A DNA stretch of 27,848 bases from assembly GCA_964407285.1 (NCBI GenBank), contig CAYOVG010000043.1, forward strand, positions 1 to 27,848, written 5' to 3'. The notes under the pieces are model-generated. The model ran no database searches and was not told the DNA's origin. It worked only from the letters and a program-made list of their open reading frames with translations. This document shows, piece after piece, positions 1 through 7,816 of the stretch (position 1 is the stretch's first letter; each line of letters opens with the position of its first letter). Position numbers and translations under genes: made by a program. The DNA is from CAYOVG01 sp964407285 (GTDB taxonomy: Bacteria > Desulfobacterota > Syntrophobacteria > Syntrophobacterales > Syntrophobacteraceae).

Positions 1-174
1 CCGGAAGATAATGAATGTGCTCGCCCGGCGAGGAGACGGTTTACGACAAATTCAGCGAATACTACTTAATTCAACAGCATTGCCGGGTCCGGGGGCCCCA
101 CCCTTCCCTTTCCTGCTTTCTGCGCTCCAGCGCACGGGAGGAAAACTGCAATCCGCATTCGTAATACATAAATC
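1..174. other. Left-edge stretch without a recognisable gene
   Basis: No convincing coding region is seen on either strand. The short open frames here lack ribosome binding sites and look like no family I know. The stretch lies just downstream of the tRNA-Arg terminator, so it may hold the end of the left-hand neighbour's untranslated region or the remains of a tRNA-associated insertion. Neither can be decided from this sequence. Confidence 0.4.
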
Positions 175-206
175 AAAAAGGGGAAGCGAGAAACCCTCGC
201 CACCCC
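175..206 (-). terminator. Rho-independent terminator of tRNA-Arg
   Basis: Read on the minus strand, an 11-bp stem (arms 196-206 and 180-190, with one T-T mismatch and one G-T wobble) closes a 5-nt loop and is followed at once by five T residues (175-179). It begins about 15 nt after the 3' end of the tRNA, the usual place for a tRNA terminator. Confidence 0.8.
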
Positions 207-220
207 TTGAATTTCCTGGT

Positions 221-294
221 TGCCCCCGACAGGACTCGAACCTGTGGCACCAAGATTAGGAATCTTGTGCTCTATCCGCCTGAGCTACGGGGGC
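221..294 (-). tRNA. tRNA-Arg (anticodon CCU)
   Basis: The minus strand folds as a full cloverleaf. The 7-bp acceptor stem is GCCCCCG with CGGGGGC, followed by T8-A9 and a D arm beginning GCTC. The anticodon stem CAAGA/TCTTG encloses loop TTCCTAA, giving anticodon CCU, which reads AGG arginine codons. The T arm contains GGTTCGAGTCC. The discriminator is A and the next bases are ACC, so CCA is not encoded directly after position 73 and would be added enzymatically. A promoter lies upstream and a terminator downstream, so it appears to be a single-gene transcript. tRNA 3' ends are common integration sites, but no integrase is visible in the window. Confidence 0.95.
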
Positions 295-321
295 ATATTC
301 ATTTGTTCTTTCCACCCGCAG

Positions 322-350
322 AATATCCTACTTTTGCGCTCAAAAGTCAA
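322..350 (-). promoter_or_regulatory. Sigma-70 type promoter of tRNA-Arg
   Basis: On the minus strand a -35 box TTGACT (345-350) is separated by exactly 17 bp from a -10 box GATATT (322-327), about 28 bp before the tRNA 5' end. The bases just after the -10 (CTGCGGGTGG) are GC-rich, the discriminator type linked with stringent control of stable RNA promoters. Stringent control here is an inference. Confidence 0.65.
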
Positions 351-472
351 GTCGTGAAAAATCAAAATGAGAATTACCGGCCGAAAACCTGCATTTCGGG
401 TTATGATTGCGGCGAACGAATCAAGAAAACCGTTGCCGGTCCGATGTTCCACAGGAGGAGGAGAGCTGTCCG

Positions 473-1342
473 ATGCCTTATCTCGGGGCGCACATGTCCA
501 TCGCGGGGGGGCTGCACCTGGCGTTCGACCGAATTTCGCGGGCGGGCGGCGACGCCATGCAGATTTTCGTAAGAAATCAGCGCCAGTGGACGGCCCCGCC
601 CATGACCGACAGTGATGCGGCCCTCTTTCGCCGACGATGGGAAGAGAGCGGACGCATACCCGTCGCCGCCCACAGCTCCTACCTGGTGAACCTGGCGGAC
701 AGCGACCCGGAGAAGACCCGAAGGTCGATCGACGCCTTCGCGGACGAACTCGGGCGCGTGGCCGCCCTCGGCATCCCGCTTTTCGTCACCCATCCCGGCC
801 ACCACCTGGGACAGGGCGTCGAGGCCGGGCTGCGCAACTACGTCCAAAACCTCGACCGGGCCATATCGCTGGCCGGAACGGGAACACGAGGCGCCGCCGT
901 ATCCGGCGTCACGGTGCTCATCGAGACCACAGCCGGACAGGGATCGGGCCTCGGCTCGACCTTCGAGGAGATTGCCGTCATCCTCGATTCATCCCGGTAC
1001 GGCGCGCAACTCGGGGTTTGCTTCGATACCTGCCACTCGTTCGCCGCCGGGTACGACTTCCGCACCCTCCAAGCCTACCGGGAAACCTTCTCCCGCTTCG
1101 ATGCCCTCATCGGCCTTGCGCGCCTCAAGCTCTTCCATCTGAACGATTCCAAACGAGCGCTGGGATCGAAGGTGGACCGGCACGAACACATCGGAAAGGG
1201 GGAAATCGGCCTCGACGGTTTCCGGCTCCTGCTCAACGATCCCCGCTTCGCTGATCATCCCATGATCCTGGAAACCCCCAAGGAAAAAGACATGGCCGAG
1301 GACCGGAACAATCTCGCGGTGCTCCGGTCGCTCTTTGGTTAA
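473..1342 (+). CDS. nfo: Deoxyribonuclease IV (AP endonuclease, Nfo/EndoIV family)
   Basis: The 289-residue protein cleaves DNA 5' of abasic sites in base-excision repair and acts in the cytoplasm with three zinc ions. It is a TIM-barrel xylose-isomerase-like fold with the family landmarks GAHMSIAGG (5-13), THPGHHLG (106-113), LIETTAGQG (149-157), FDTCHSFAAGYD (184-195), FHLNDSK (221-227) and ILETP (265-269). All nine expected metal ligands can be placed: H67, H107, E151, D185, H188, H222, D235, H237 and E267. The ATG is chosen because a strong AGGAGGAGG run sits 10 nt upstream and the protein then begins exactly at the conserved strand; a frame continues upstream but adds only unrelated residues. 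The gene is alone on the plus strand, divergent from the tRNA and convergent with the HIT gene. Confidence 0.96.
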   Translation: MPYLGAHMSIAGGLHLAFDRISRAGGDAMQIFVRNQRQWTAPPMTDSDAALFRRRWEESGRIPVAAHSSYLVNLADSDPEKTRRSIDAFADELGRVAALGIPLFVTHPGHHLGQGVEAGLRNYVQNLDRAISLAGTGTRGAAVSGVTVLIETTAGQGSGLGSTFEEIAVILDSSRYGAQLGVCFDTCHSFAAGYDFRTLQAYRETFSRFDALIGLARLKLFHLNDSKRALGSKVDRHEHIGKGEIGLDGFRLLLNDPRFADHPMILETPKEKDMAEDRNNLAVLRSLFG

Positions 1343-1387
1343 TGCCTGATCCGTGATTTCGCGGCCAATTCGAGAATGGTATTGTTA

Positions 1388-1483
1388 CGGCGACGTTTTG
1401 CGGGGTTGCAGTTTCCAGCCGCGATCCGTTGCGTTTCCACAGCCCGGTCGCGGCTGAAAGTCGTAACCGCGCAAAGCGTCGCC
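1388..1483. repeat. Long imperfect inverted repeat (about 36-bp arms)
   Basis: The left arm at about 1389-1424 and the right arm at 1448-1483 are inverted copies that I align over 36 positions with 29 identities. The central parts (1412-1424 and 1448-1459) match almost perfectly. Four of the seven differences become G-T wobbles in a plus-strand transcript, so RNA could fold into a nearly continuous stem with a 23-nt loop. Bases 1446-1478 recur as a diverged direct copy at 1523-1555, 77 bp further on, with 26 of 33 bases alike. Function unknown. Confidence 0.6.
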
Positions 1484-1602
1484 ACTATCAAACCAGTTGC
1501 GTAATTACGGGGCCATTCAAATAGTCGCGGCAGGCAGGCGTAACCGCACAAAACGGTTCCATCTCATCACTAAGGCGGGCGTGGTTCGAAACGGGGTAAC
1601 AC

Positions 1603-1646
1603 TTCAAGGTCGCCCCCGTGCAAGCGGGGGGCCGGGAAACCTTGAA
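1603..1646. repeat. GC-rich hairpin, REP-like palindrome
   Basis: The outer stem is TTCAAGGT (1603-1610) with ACCTTGAA (1639-1646), a perfect 8 bp. An inner stem pairs GCCCCCG (1612-1618) with the C/G run at 1625-1632, closing on loop TGCAAG. The next 30 bases toward the HIT gene, read on the minus strand, contain GTCACCCCC and GGCGGGAATCC, similar to a dispersed palindrome seen in many genomes (GTCATTCCCGC...GCGGGAATCC). There is no T-tract. Confidence 0.55.
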
Positions 1647-1780
1647 ATGCCCGGATTCCCGCCGGCATGGGGGTGACGATGAGTCCTGGCGAGTGTCGCC
1701 TCGAACTCATGGCCCATGAACCAGGTCCCATGGCGCGCCCGCTTCTCCGGAACTCCCGTTTCGCAACGCTTCTCTTCTTT

Positions 1781-2197
1781 CTACTTCGCCTGCAGCCCGG
1801 ATGCGATCTTTTCCGCGGTTCGCTTCAGCTCTTCGGGGCTCGCCGACTTGACGTGCTTCACGTTGATGGCCCCATCCCCGTCGAACCTCGGGACCAGATG
1901 AAAATGAGCGTGATCTATGAGTTGATGAGCCGCCCTGTAATTGTTCTGCAGGAAATTCAGTCCTTCCGCTCCCGATGCTTCAAGCACGACCTTCCCGAGC
2001 TTCCGCGCTATTCCTATGCACGCATTGAGGGATTCCTCCGTCATGTCGAACAGGGTATCGAAATGGGTCTTGGGTACTATGAGGGTGTGGCCTTCATTGA
2101 GAGGGTTAATGTCGAGGAAGCAAAAAACCTGATCGTCTTCATACACCTTTACGCTGGGAATTTCCCCCTTGATGATCTTACAGAAAAGACATGCCAT
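1781..2197 (-). CDS. HIT-family nucleotide hydrolase (HINT-like)
   Basis: The 138-residue protein belongs to the histidine-triad superfamily, which hydrolyses or transfers nucleotides from substrates such as AMP-lysine, adenosine phosphoramidates or dinucleoside polyphosphates. The triad is H96-A-H98-F-H100-L-V, with H98 expected to be the nucleophile. The N-terminal CLFC (3-6) is a cysteine pair that many HIT proteins use for zinc. The conserved region from CKII to NEGHTLIVPK (35-43) is intact. The ATG at 2197 is chosen because AGGAGG lies 6-12 nt upstream and the protein then starts with the conserved MACLFCKI. A longer in-frame start at 2260 would add 21 unrelated residues. It follows polX on the same strand after 108 bp. 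The exact substrate cannot be told. Confidence 0.92.
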   Translation of the reverse strand: MACLFCKIIKGEIPSVKVYEDDQVFCFLDINPLNEGHTLIVPKTHFDTLFDMTEESLNACIGIARKLGKVVLEASGAEGLNFLQNNYRAAHQLIDHAHFHLVPRFDGDGAINVKHVKSASPEELKRTAEKIASGLQAK

Positions 2198-2305
2198 AGT
2201 TAACCTCCTGTCATGAATAGTTTTTACTCCCGCCCTTCGGAACCGCTCCGAATATGCCAAAGCTCTTCCATGAGAATAGAACTCACGCCGACAGAAAAAG
2301 CGGCT

Positions 2306-4048
2306 TCATTTCCCGGCCCGACGCCAGGGTTTCGTTTCCATGATGCGGCGCATTTCGTCCCTGCCGGCGGCGTTCCACACGTCCTCGCGGCGAAGCCAAC
2401 CTTTGCGCGCCGCCATGACCCCATAGTAGACATCCTGGAGGCCCGCGGTGCTGTGAGCATCGGGGTTGACGCCGATCTTGACGCCGAGGTCGCGCGCTAC
2501 GCGGCACCAGCGCCAGTCGAGATCCAGCCGGTGCGGATTTGCGTTCAACTCCAGGACCTTCCCGTTACGCGCGGCCGTCTCCAGAATCCGCTCATGGTCC
2601 ACCGGATACCCCTCCCGTCCCAGGAGCAGCCTGCCCGTGAGGTGCCCCAGGATGGTCAGGTACGGGTTTTCCAGGACACGGATCAGGCGATTCATGATCG
2701 CTTCCGGTTCCTGCGTGAAATGGGAGTGTATGGAACCGATGATGAAATCGAACCGCTCCAGGATGGAATCCGGATAATCGAGCGAACCGTCCGGAAGGAT
2801 ATCGCTCTCGATTCCCCAGTAGATATCGAGGTCCGGAAATTCCTCCCGGACCTGTTCCACTTCGTCGCGCTGGCGTTCGAGATCGTCGGGCCGGAGCCCT
2901 CCGGCATAGAACGCCGTTTTGCTGTGATCCGTGATCCCCAGGTAGTCATAGCCGAGCGTCCTCACGGCCTCCGCCAGTTCCCGCATGGAGAGCAGTCCGT
3001 CGCTGTAGGAGGTGTGGACATGGACGATGCCCCTGATGTCTTCCCCGCGGACGAGTTCCGGAAGCGTTCCGGAAGCGGCCGCATCGATCTCGCCGAGCCC
3101 CTCTCTCAGTTCCGCAGGGATGTAGGATAATCCCAGCGCCGCATAGATCCCGGCTTCATCGGGGCATGGGACGGAAACGTCGTCCTCGTCGCGAAAGAGG
3201 CCGTACTCATTCAGTTTGAGGGACATCCCGCGGGCGATTCCGCGAAGTTGCGCATTGTGCTCCTTGCTCCCGGTCGCGTGCAGGAGCGCGAACGGAAAGG
3301 ACTCCGGGGGCACGACCCGAAGGTCCGCGGCGATCCCCGGCGAGACGATCACGGTCGTTTTGGCCGGCCCGCTCGAAACCGTTTCCAACCGCCCCTCGTA
3401 GGACAGAAAGTGGTCCGTAATGGCCCGCGGGTCGCCGCCCGCCGCCACCAGGTCGATATCCTTCACCACTTCCTTGAAACGCCTGAGACTACCCGCCAGA
3501 TCGGCGCGGACCACACCGGGGGCCGCCCTGAGGTGTTCGAGAAGCCCCGCGCCGACAGCCAGGGCCTCCATGGACAGGAACTTCCCCTCATACTGCCGGA
3601 CCTGGCGGATTCCCTCCAGTATCCGGTCCTGGGTCTTTCCGCCGAACCCCTTGAGGTTCGTCAGGCGGTTTTCCCGGCACGCGTATTCGAGTTCCCCGAG
3701 CGTACGGACGCCCAACTGATCGTACAGCGTCCGCACCTTCTTGGGACCGAGCCCCGGGATCTTGAGAAGCAGGGGAAGTTCGGCGGGCAGGGACGCCTTG
3801 AGTTCTTCGTATTCCCCCATTTTGCCGGTGCGCGCCCACTCTTCGATTTGAGCGGCCAGCCCCTTCCCGATACCCTTGATCTTCCGGAGTTCCCCCTTCG
3901 CGACCAGGCTCCCGATGTCCTCCTGGAGCGACGTCAGAATATGAGCCGCATTCGCATACGCCCGGATCTTGAACGGGTTCTCCCCCTTCAGTTCCATGAG
4001 CACCGCGATTTCCGCCAAAAGTCCCGCCAGTCTTTCCTTGTCCGCCAT
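2306..4048 (-). CDS. polX: DNA polymerase/3'-5' exonuclease PolX (PolX + PHP domains)
   Basis: This 580-residue protein is a full-length bacterial X-family DNA polymerase, thought to fill short gaps during base-excision repair. Residues 1-150 carry helix-hairpin-helix DNA-binding segments (KIKGIGKGLAAQI, KIPGLGPKKV, LKGFGGKTQ). The polymerase palm is near 180-320, with GS (186-187) and the three catalytic aspartates D197, D199 and D242. The C-terminal PHP domain (about 340-570) provides the exonuclease or phosphoesterase site, and all its usual metal ligands are seen: H343, H345, D350, H375, E414, H441, H469, D530 and H532. The ribosome binding site is weak (GGGTGCTGATCGG before ATG), but MADKERLAGLLAEIA is a typical start. 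It lies 82 bp downstream of the hybrid kinase and may be read through from it. Confidence 0.95.
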   Translation of the reverse strand: MADKERLAGLLAEIAVLMELKGENPFKIRAYANAAHILTSLQEDIGSLVAKGELRKIKGIGKGLAAQIEEWARTGKMGEYEELKASLPAELPLLLKIPGLGPKKVRTLYDQLGVRTLGELEYACRENRLTNLKGFGGKTQDRILEGIRQVRQYEGKFLSMEALAVGAGLLEHLRAAPGVVRADLAGSLRRFKEVVKDIDLVAAGGDPRAITDHFLSYEGRLETVSSGPAKTTVIVSPGIAADLRVVPPESFPFALLHATGSKEHNAQLRGIARGMSLKLNEYGLFRDEDDVSVPCPDEAGIYAALGLSYIPAELREGLGEIDAAASGTLPELVRGEDIRGIVHVHTSYSDGLLSMRELAEAVRTLGYDYLGITDHSKTAFYAGGLRPDDLERQRDEVEQVREEFPDLDIYWGIESDILPDGSLDYPDSILERFDFIIGSIHSHFTQEPEAIMNRLIRVLENPYLTILGHLTGRLLLGREGYPVDHERILETAARNGKVLELNANPHRLDLDWRWCRVARDLGVKIGVNPDAHSTAGLQDVYYGVMAARKGWLRREDVWNAAGRDEMRRIMETKPWRRAGK

Positions 4049-4130
4049 CCGATCAGCACCCGTTTCAAAACAATTCGAGATAACCCGTTTTATCTATTGA
4101 TTGCTTTACAGCCGGCCTTCCGGATTCGGA

Positions 4131-6974
4131 TCACCGGTCCTGCCGATCGCCGCCGAGTCCCGCAATGATGGATTCCAGGATCGATTCCGCCTCCTTGAAT
4201 TTATACTCCGCCACGAGCATGTCCAGTCGCCTCAAGTTCTCATCGAACCCTTCCGGCCAGGTAAACCGGGCGGCCTCGGCCAGGGCCTGAGAGCATTTTT
4301 TCGGTTTTCGCCCGCGCAGGTACGGCTGGAGTTCCCTCAGAACCGCCAGCAAGGCTTCCTTATCGACCTTGCCGCTCTCACCGTCCCCGCCGCCGCGGTC
4401 AGGTCTCCACGCGGCAGCCGGCTCTCCCGGCCCGCCGAAGGCATCGAGCGCAACGACCACCGCCTTCAGCGCCGAATCCAATTCGTTCAGGAGTTCGGAA
4501 TACACTTCGCTACGGCCCTCTTTGACCGCCGTTTCCAGGGCTCCCGCGACGGCCTGGATTTCATACGCTCCCAGGTTGCCTGCCATCCCTTTGAGCGAGT
4601 GGGAAAGAATGCGGGCCTCCTCCTCTTCTCCACGCATGACGGCGTTGACGATCAGTTCGGCAAAGTTTCCATAATCGGAGCGTAGCTGGAACAACAGTCG
4701 CCGGTAGAGCTTCCGGTTTCCTCCCAGCCGCTTCAAGCCTGCCTGAATGTCCACGCCCGGAATGCTTTCCGGCAATTCGACACCGGGGCCGGCATCCCGC
4801 GAAAACGGCCCCCCGTGCTCCCCGTCGCCTGGAAAGCGGGGAAGATCTTCGTTCGTATCGCATTTTATCCACTTCAGCAGCATCGCGGACAGCTCGTCGG
4901 GATTGATCGGCTTGGTGATGTGATCGTTCATGCCGGCGTTCAGGCTCTTCTCCCTGTCCCCCCGCATGGCATGAGCCGTCATGGCGACAATGGGAACCTT
5001 CCGCAAGCGGGCATCCGCCGCGCGCAGCATCCGGGCGGCTTCGAGACCATCCATTTCGGGCATCTGGATGTCCATGAATATGAGATCGAACGGTTCCCGC
5101 ATCGCCAGATCGACGGCTTCCTTGCCGCTGCCCGCGATGGTTACCTTCGCCCCCATATTCTCGAGAATCTCCCTGGCCACCTGCTGATTGATTTCATTGT
5201 CCTCCGCCAGAAGAATCCTTGCCCCGCGGACAGCCCGGAGCCTCCGGCCATCGCTCGCCGTTTCGCCCGGCTTGCGGTCCTCCTCGGGGAGTTCGCAACC
5301 AAGGGCTTTCGCAATCGCGCGCAACAGGGCCGACCGGCTGAAGGGTTTGAACAGAAAGCCTTCCAGCCCCGCCCGCTCGGCCCGTTGAACGACATCTTCG
5401 CGCCCCTGGTCGGTGACGAGAACGATGGCGGGCTTCCTTTGGAAGCGGGCATCCCGCCTGATTTGCCTCGCGGTTTCGATTCCCTCCATGCCCGGCATCA
5501 TCCAATCGAGCAAGATCAGATCATATCCGCCGTCCTCGGGCGCGGCGCGGAGAATCTCCACGGCCTCGGCCCCCGATTCCGCGGAAGAAAACGGTATGCC
5601 GAAAGCCTCCAGGACGTCCGAGAATATCGCACGCGCAGTCTCGTGGTCGTCGACGATCAGTATCCGCGAGTTCGTGAGTCCGCCCGGCAGCCTGCGCAGC
5701 ATGGTCGCGCCGGCGCCCTCGGGGGCAGTGAGATGGAAAGGCGCCGTGAAGATGAATGTGCTCCCCTTGCCGGATTCGCTCGCCACCCGGATGGTCCCGC
5801 CCATCAATTCCACGAGATGCCTGCAGACCGCAAGGCCGAGCCCCGTGCCGCCGTACTTCCTGGTTGTGGAGGCATCGGCCTGGGTAAAGGCATCGAAGAC
5901 CCTTTTCATCTGCTCTCCGGACATGCCGATACCCGTATCGCTCACTGAAAACCGGAGCACGGCGCGCCCGTCCGCCAGTTCTCCGTCCCGTTCCACACTC
6001 AGGATCACCTGCCCCTCTTCCGTAAACTTGACCGCATTGTTCGTCAGATTGGTGAGGACCTGCCCCAGCCGCAACGGATCGCCCCGCAGACCCGGCGGCA
6101 CATCGGAACCGATGCGAAAGAGGACTTCCAGGTCCTTTCCGAGGGCGGCCATGGAGACTGAACTGGATACGTTTTGCAGCACGTCGTCGAGTTCGAACCC
6201 ACGAGATTCCAGTTCCAGCTTGCGGGCTTCCACTTTCGAAAAATCGAGCACATCGTTGATGATGCCCAGAAGCGACCTTGCCGATGCATCGATTTTCCTG
6301 ACATAGTCGAACTGCTTCGGAGTGAGTTCGGTCTTGAGGACCAAGTGGGCCATGCCGAGGATCGCATTCATGGGGGTGCGTATCTCATGGCTCATGTTGG
6401 CCAGGAATTCGCTCTTCGCCTGACTGGCCGCTTCAGCCCGCGCGGCCAGTTCCCGGGCCTGGGCGATGGCGTTTTTCAACTGCCCGTTGACCTCTTCGAG
6501 TTCGAGGCGCGCACGTTCGGCGACATCCATTGCTTCGAGCAGTTTCCTTTCCGCTTCGTTTCTCCTGAGGAGATTGATGTAGCCGCCTGCGTGATGCCGG
6601 ATGCGAGCGATCATCTCGAGGCTGTCGGGAAGCTTTACGATGTAATCGTTGGCTCCCAGGGCGAACGCTTCCGCCTTAATATCGGGTTTTTCACTGCTGG
6701 AAAGTATGATGAGCGGGACATCGCGCGTGGCGGGATCGGCCCGGAAGCGGCTGAGCAGCATCAGGCCGTTGATCTCGGGCATAACCAGGTCCTGCAGGAT
6801 AACGGTCGGAGATATGCGATCGGCCATTTCCAGCGCCAGTCTGGGGTCCTGGCAAAAGTGCAGATCGATGTCCGTTTCGGCGCCGAACATTTCGCGCAGC
6901 GCCAGTTCGACGATGCCCTGGTCATCGATCAACAGTACCGTAATTCGATCCGGTGTGGAATCACCCCTCGACAT
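4131..6974 (-). CDS. Cytoplasmic hybrid histidine kinase, REC-HisKA-HATPase-REC-REC-HPt
   Basis: The 947-residue protein has no membrane segment or signal peptide and carries a whole phosphorelay. Domains in order: receiver 1 (about 11-130, phospho-acceptor D62, K114); a charged helical linker (135-187); HisKA with H-box SHEIRTPMNAI (phospho-H196); HATPase with N-box near N313, DTGIG (346-350) and GGTGLGLA (375-382); receiver 2 (437-558, D490); receiver 3 (585-703, D635); HPt with HSLKG (phospho-H792); and a helical tail after 868. Receiver 1 resembles the receiver of WspR, including ILQDLVMP, NPATRD-like PATRDVP and the unusual VKLPD in place of KPF. The ATG at 6974 is taken because it directly precedes the receiver and GGAGGT lies about 13 nt upstream. 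The open frame runs on to 7862 but that part overlaps the PilZ gene in another frame. It is 80 bp downstream of that gene, so co-transcription is likely. Confidence 0.9.
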   Translation of the reverse strand: MSRGDSTPDRITVLLIDDQGIVELALREMFGAETDIDLHFCQDPRLALEMADRISPTVILQDLVMPEINGLMLLSRFRADPATRDVPLIILSSSEKPDIKAEAFALGANDYIVKLPDSLEMIARIRHHAGGYINLLRRNEAERKLLEAMDVAERARLELEEVNGQLKNAIAQARELAARAEAASQAKSEFLANMSHEIRTPMNAILGMAHLVLKTELTPKQFDYVRKIDASARSLLGIINDVLDFSKVEARKLELESRGFELDDVLQNVSSSVSMAALGKDLEVLFRIGSDVPPGLRGDPLRLGQVLTNLTNNAVKFTEEGQVILSVERDGELADGRAVLRFSVSDTGIGMSGEQMKRVFDAFTQADASTTRKYGGTGLGLAVCRHLVELMGGTIRVASESGKGSTFIFTAPFHLTAPEGAGATMLRRLPGGLTNSRILIVDDHETARAIFSDVLEAFGIPFSSAESGAEAVEILRAAPEDGGYDLILLDWMMPGMEGIETARQIRRDARFQRKPAIVLVTDQGREDVVQRAERAGLEGFLFKPFSRSALLRAIAKALGCELPEEDRKPGETASDGRRLRAVRGARILLAEDNEINQQVAREILENMGAKVTIAGSGKEAVDLAMREPFDLIFMDIQMPEMDGLEAARMLRAADARLRKVPIVAMTAHAMRGDREKSLNAGMNDHITKPINPDELSAMLLKWIKCDTNEDLPRFPGDGEHGGPFSRDAGPGVELPESIPGVDIQAGLKRLGGNRKLYRRLLFQLRSDYGNFAELIVNAVMRGEEEEARILSHSLKGMAGNLGAYEIQAVAGALETAVKEGRSEVYSELLNELDSALKAVVVALDAFGGPGEPAAAWRPDRGGGDGESGKVDKEALLAVLRELQPYLRGRKPKKCSQALAEAARFTWPEGFDENLRRLDMLVAEYKFKEAESILESIIAGLGGDRQDR

Positions 6975-7054
6975 GTCGTGCCGTTGCGACCTCCATTGCA
7001 GCCTACATCCGGCGCGGCCGCGCCCGGAGCACGCCGCCGGTTGTATTCTTGCGT

Positions 7055-7816
7055 TCAAAGGGCCGGAAAGGACCCGTTGCCGGGAGGGCTGTCGTATTCC
7101 ACGCCTACCCCAGCGATTTGGAGCTGCTTCTTTACGATAAGCTTCTGCACCCTGTGTAGAGCAGCCGGACTGTCGTACTCCATGGAAACGCCGCACAGAA
7201 AATTGTCCTGCGACCTTTTGGAAATGTGCCGCACTTTTCCCTTTCCAGAAAACCGCTCGTTTCCGATCACGAGTTCCAGGCGTGGAAGCGCCTGTCCGAT
7301 TCGAAGAAGAATCGGACCCGGAACGGCCACGGCCACCCCGTCCATGGTCAGGTTGATCACTTCCATGCGGACCCGGTCCATCACCAGCCCTACCTGGTCC
7401 GACGGGTCGATGGCGATGCGCAGGTTTTCCCGGAGGCGATGTTCGTAGATGCCCGATGGAGCCGCGAAGACGGCTATATGGTTGCGATGGACGTAACGGA
7501 GAATATCGCTGTGGAAAGAATGCCCCACGGTCCGGTACTGGAAGGAAAATGTGAAATTGTGGCTCGGCCAGGGCAGATGGAGATCGTAGGAGCTTGCATG
7601 AACTTTCATGAGCAGACATCGCTCTCTTCCGCCGGTCTGCCCGAATGCGCCGTTGGAAGGAACCGGAACCCACGCCAGTCCCATCAGGGTGAGGCCGAGT
7701 TCTATCGAGATCAACTCCTCGCACCTTGCGCTGAAGGGCACTGCATGCCGGCGGCAATACTTGAGAATCCTTGTGATTTGCTTTGAGTCTTCCAGCATTT
7801 TGACAATCGGTTCCAC
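7055..7816 (-). CDS. PilZ-domain protein with YcgR-like N-terminal half
   Basis: The 253-residue protein is probably a c-di-GMP receptor. Residues 1-115 form a beta-rich half like the N-terminal domain of YcgR/flagellar-brake proteins. Residues about 122-232 look like a PilZ domain: RxxxR is present as RENLR (129-133), and the [DN]xSxxG motif is present as NLTMDG (155-160) with threonine replacing serine. The matching C-terminal strand CGVSMEY (208-214) is also present. The start is GTG at 7816 with GGGGAGGGG 7-8 nt upstream; ATG at 7798 is an alternative without a good binding site. It is the first gene of a likely operon with the hybrid kinase. Ligand binding is inferred from the motifs only. 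Confidence 0.8.
   Translation of the reverse strand: MEPIVKMLEDSKQITRILKYCRRHAVPFSARCEELISIELGLTLMGLAWVPVPSNGAFGQTGGRERCLLMKVHASSYDLHLPWPSHNFTFSFQYRTVGHSFHSDILRYVHRNHIAVFAAPSGIYEHRLRENLRIAIDPSDQVGLVMDRVRMEVINLTMDGVAVAVPGPILLRIGQALPRLELVIGNERFSGKGKVRHISKRSQDNFLCGVSMEYDSPAALHRVQKLIVKKQLQIAGVGVEYDSPPGNGSFPAL

Larger units (their letters stand above)
1343..1780. other. Convergent intergenic region with repeats and hairpins
   Basis: This 438-bp gap separates the convergent nfo and HIT genes. No frame in it looks coding. It holds a long imperfect inverted repeat (1388-1483), a partial direct copy of that repeat's right arm (1523-1555), and a GC-rich hairpin (1603-1646). These are listed separately. 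Neither hairpin has a T-tract, so neither is a standard intrinsic terminator. Confidence 0.6.

Noticed and set aside
3248..4168. 306-codon plus-strand frame antisense to polX
   Set aside because: polX shows all catalytic residues on the other strand; this is a shadow.
6174..7448. 424-codon plus-strand frame across the kinase and PilZ genes
   Set aside because: It spans two real genes on the opposite strand and shows no domain.
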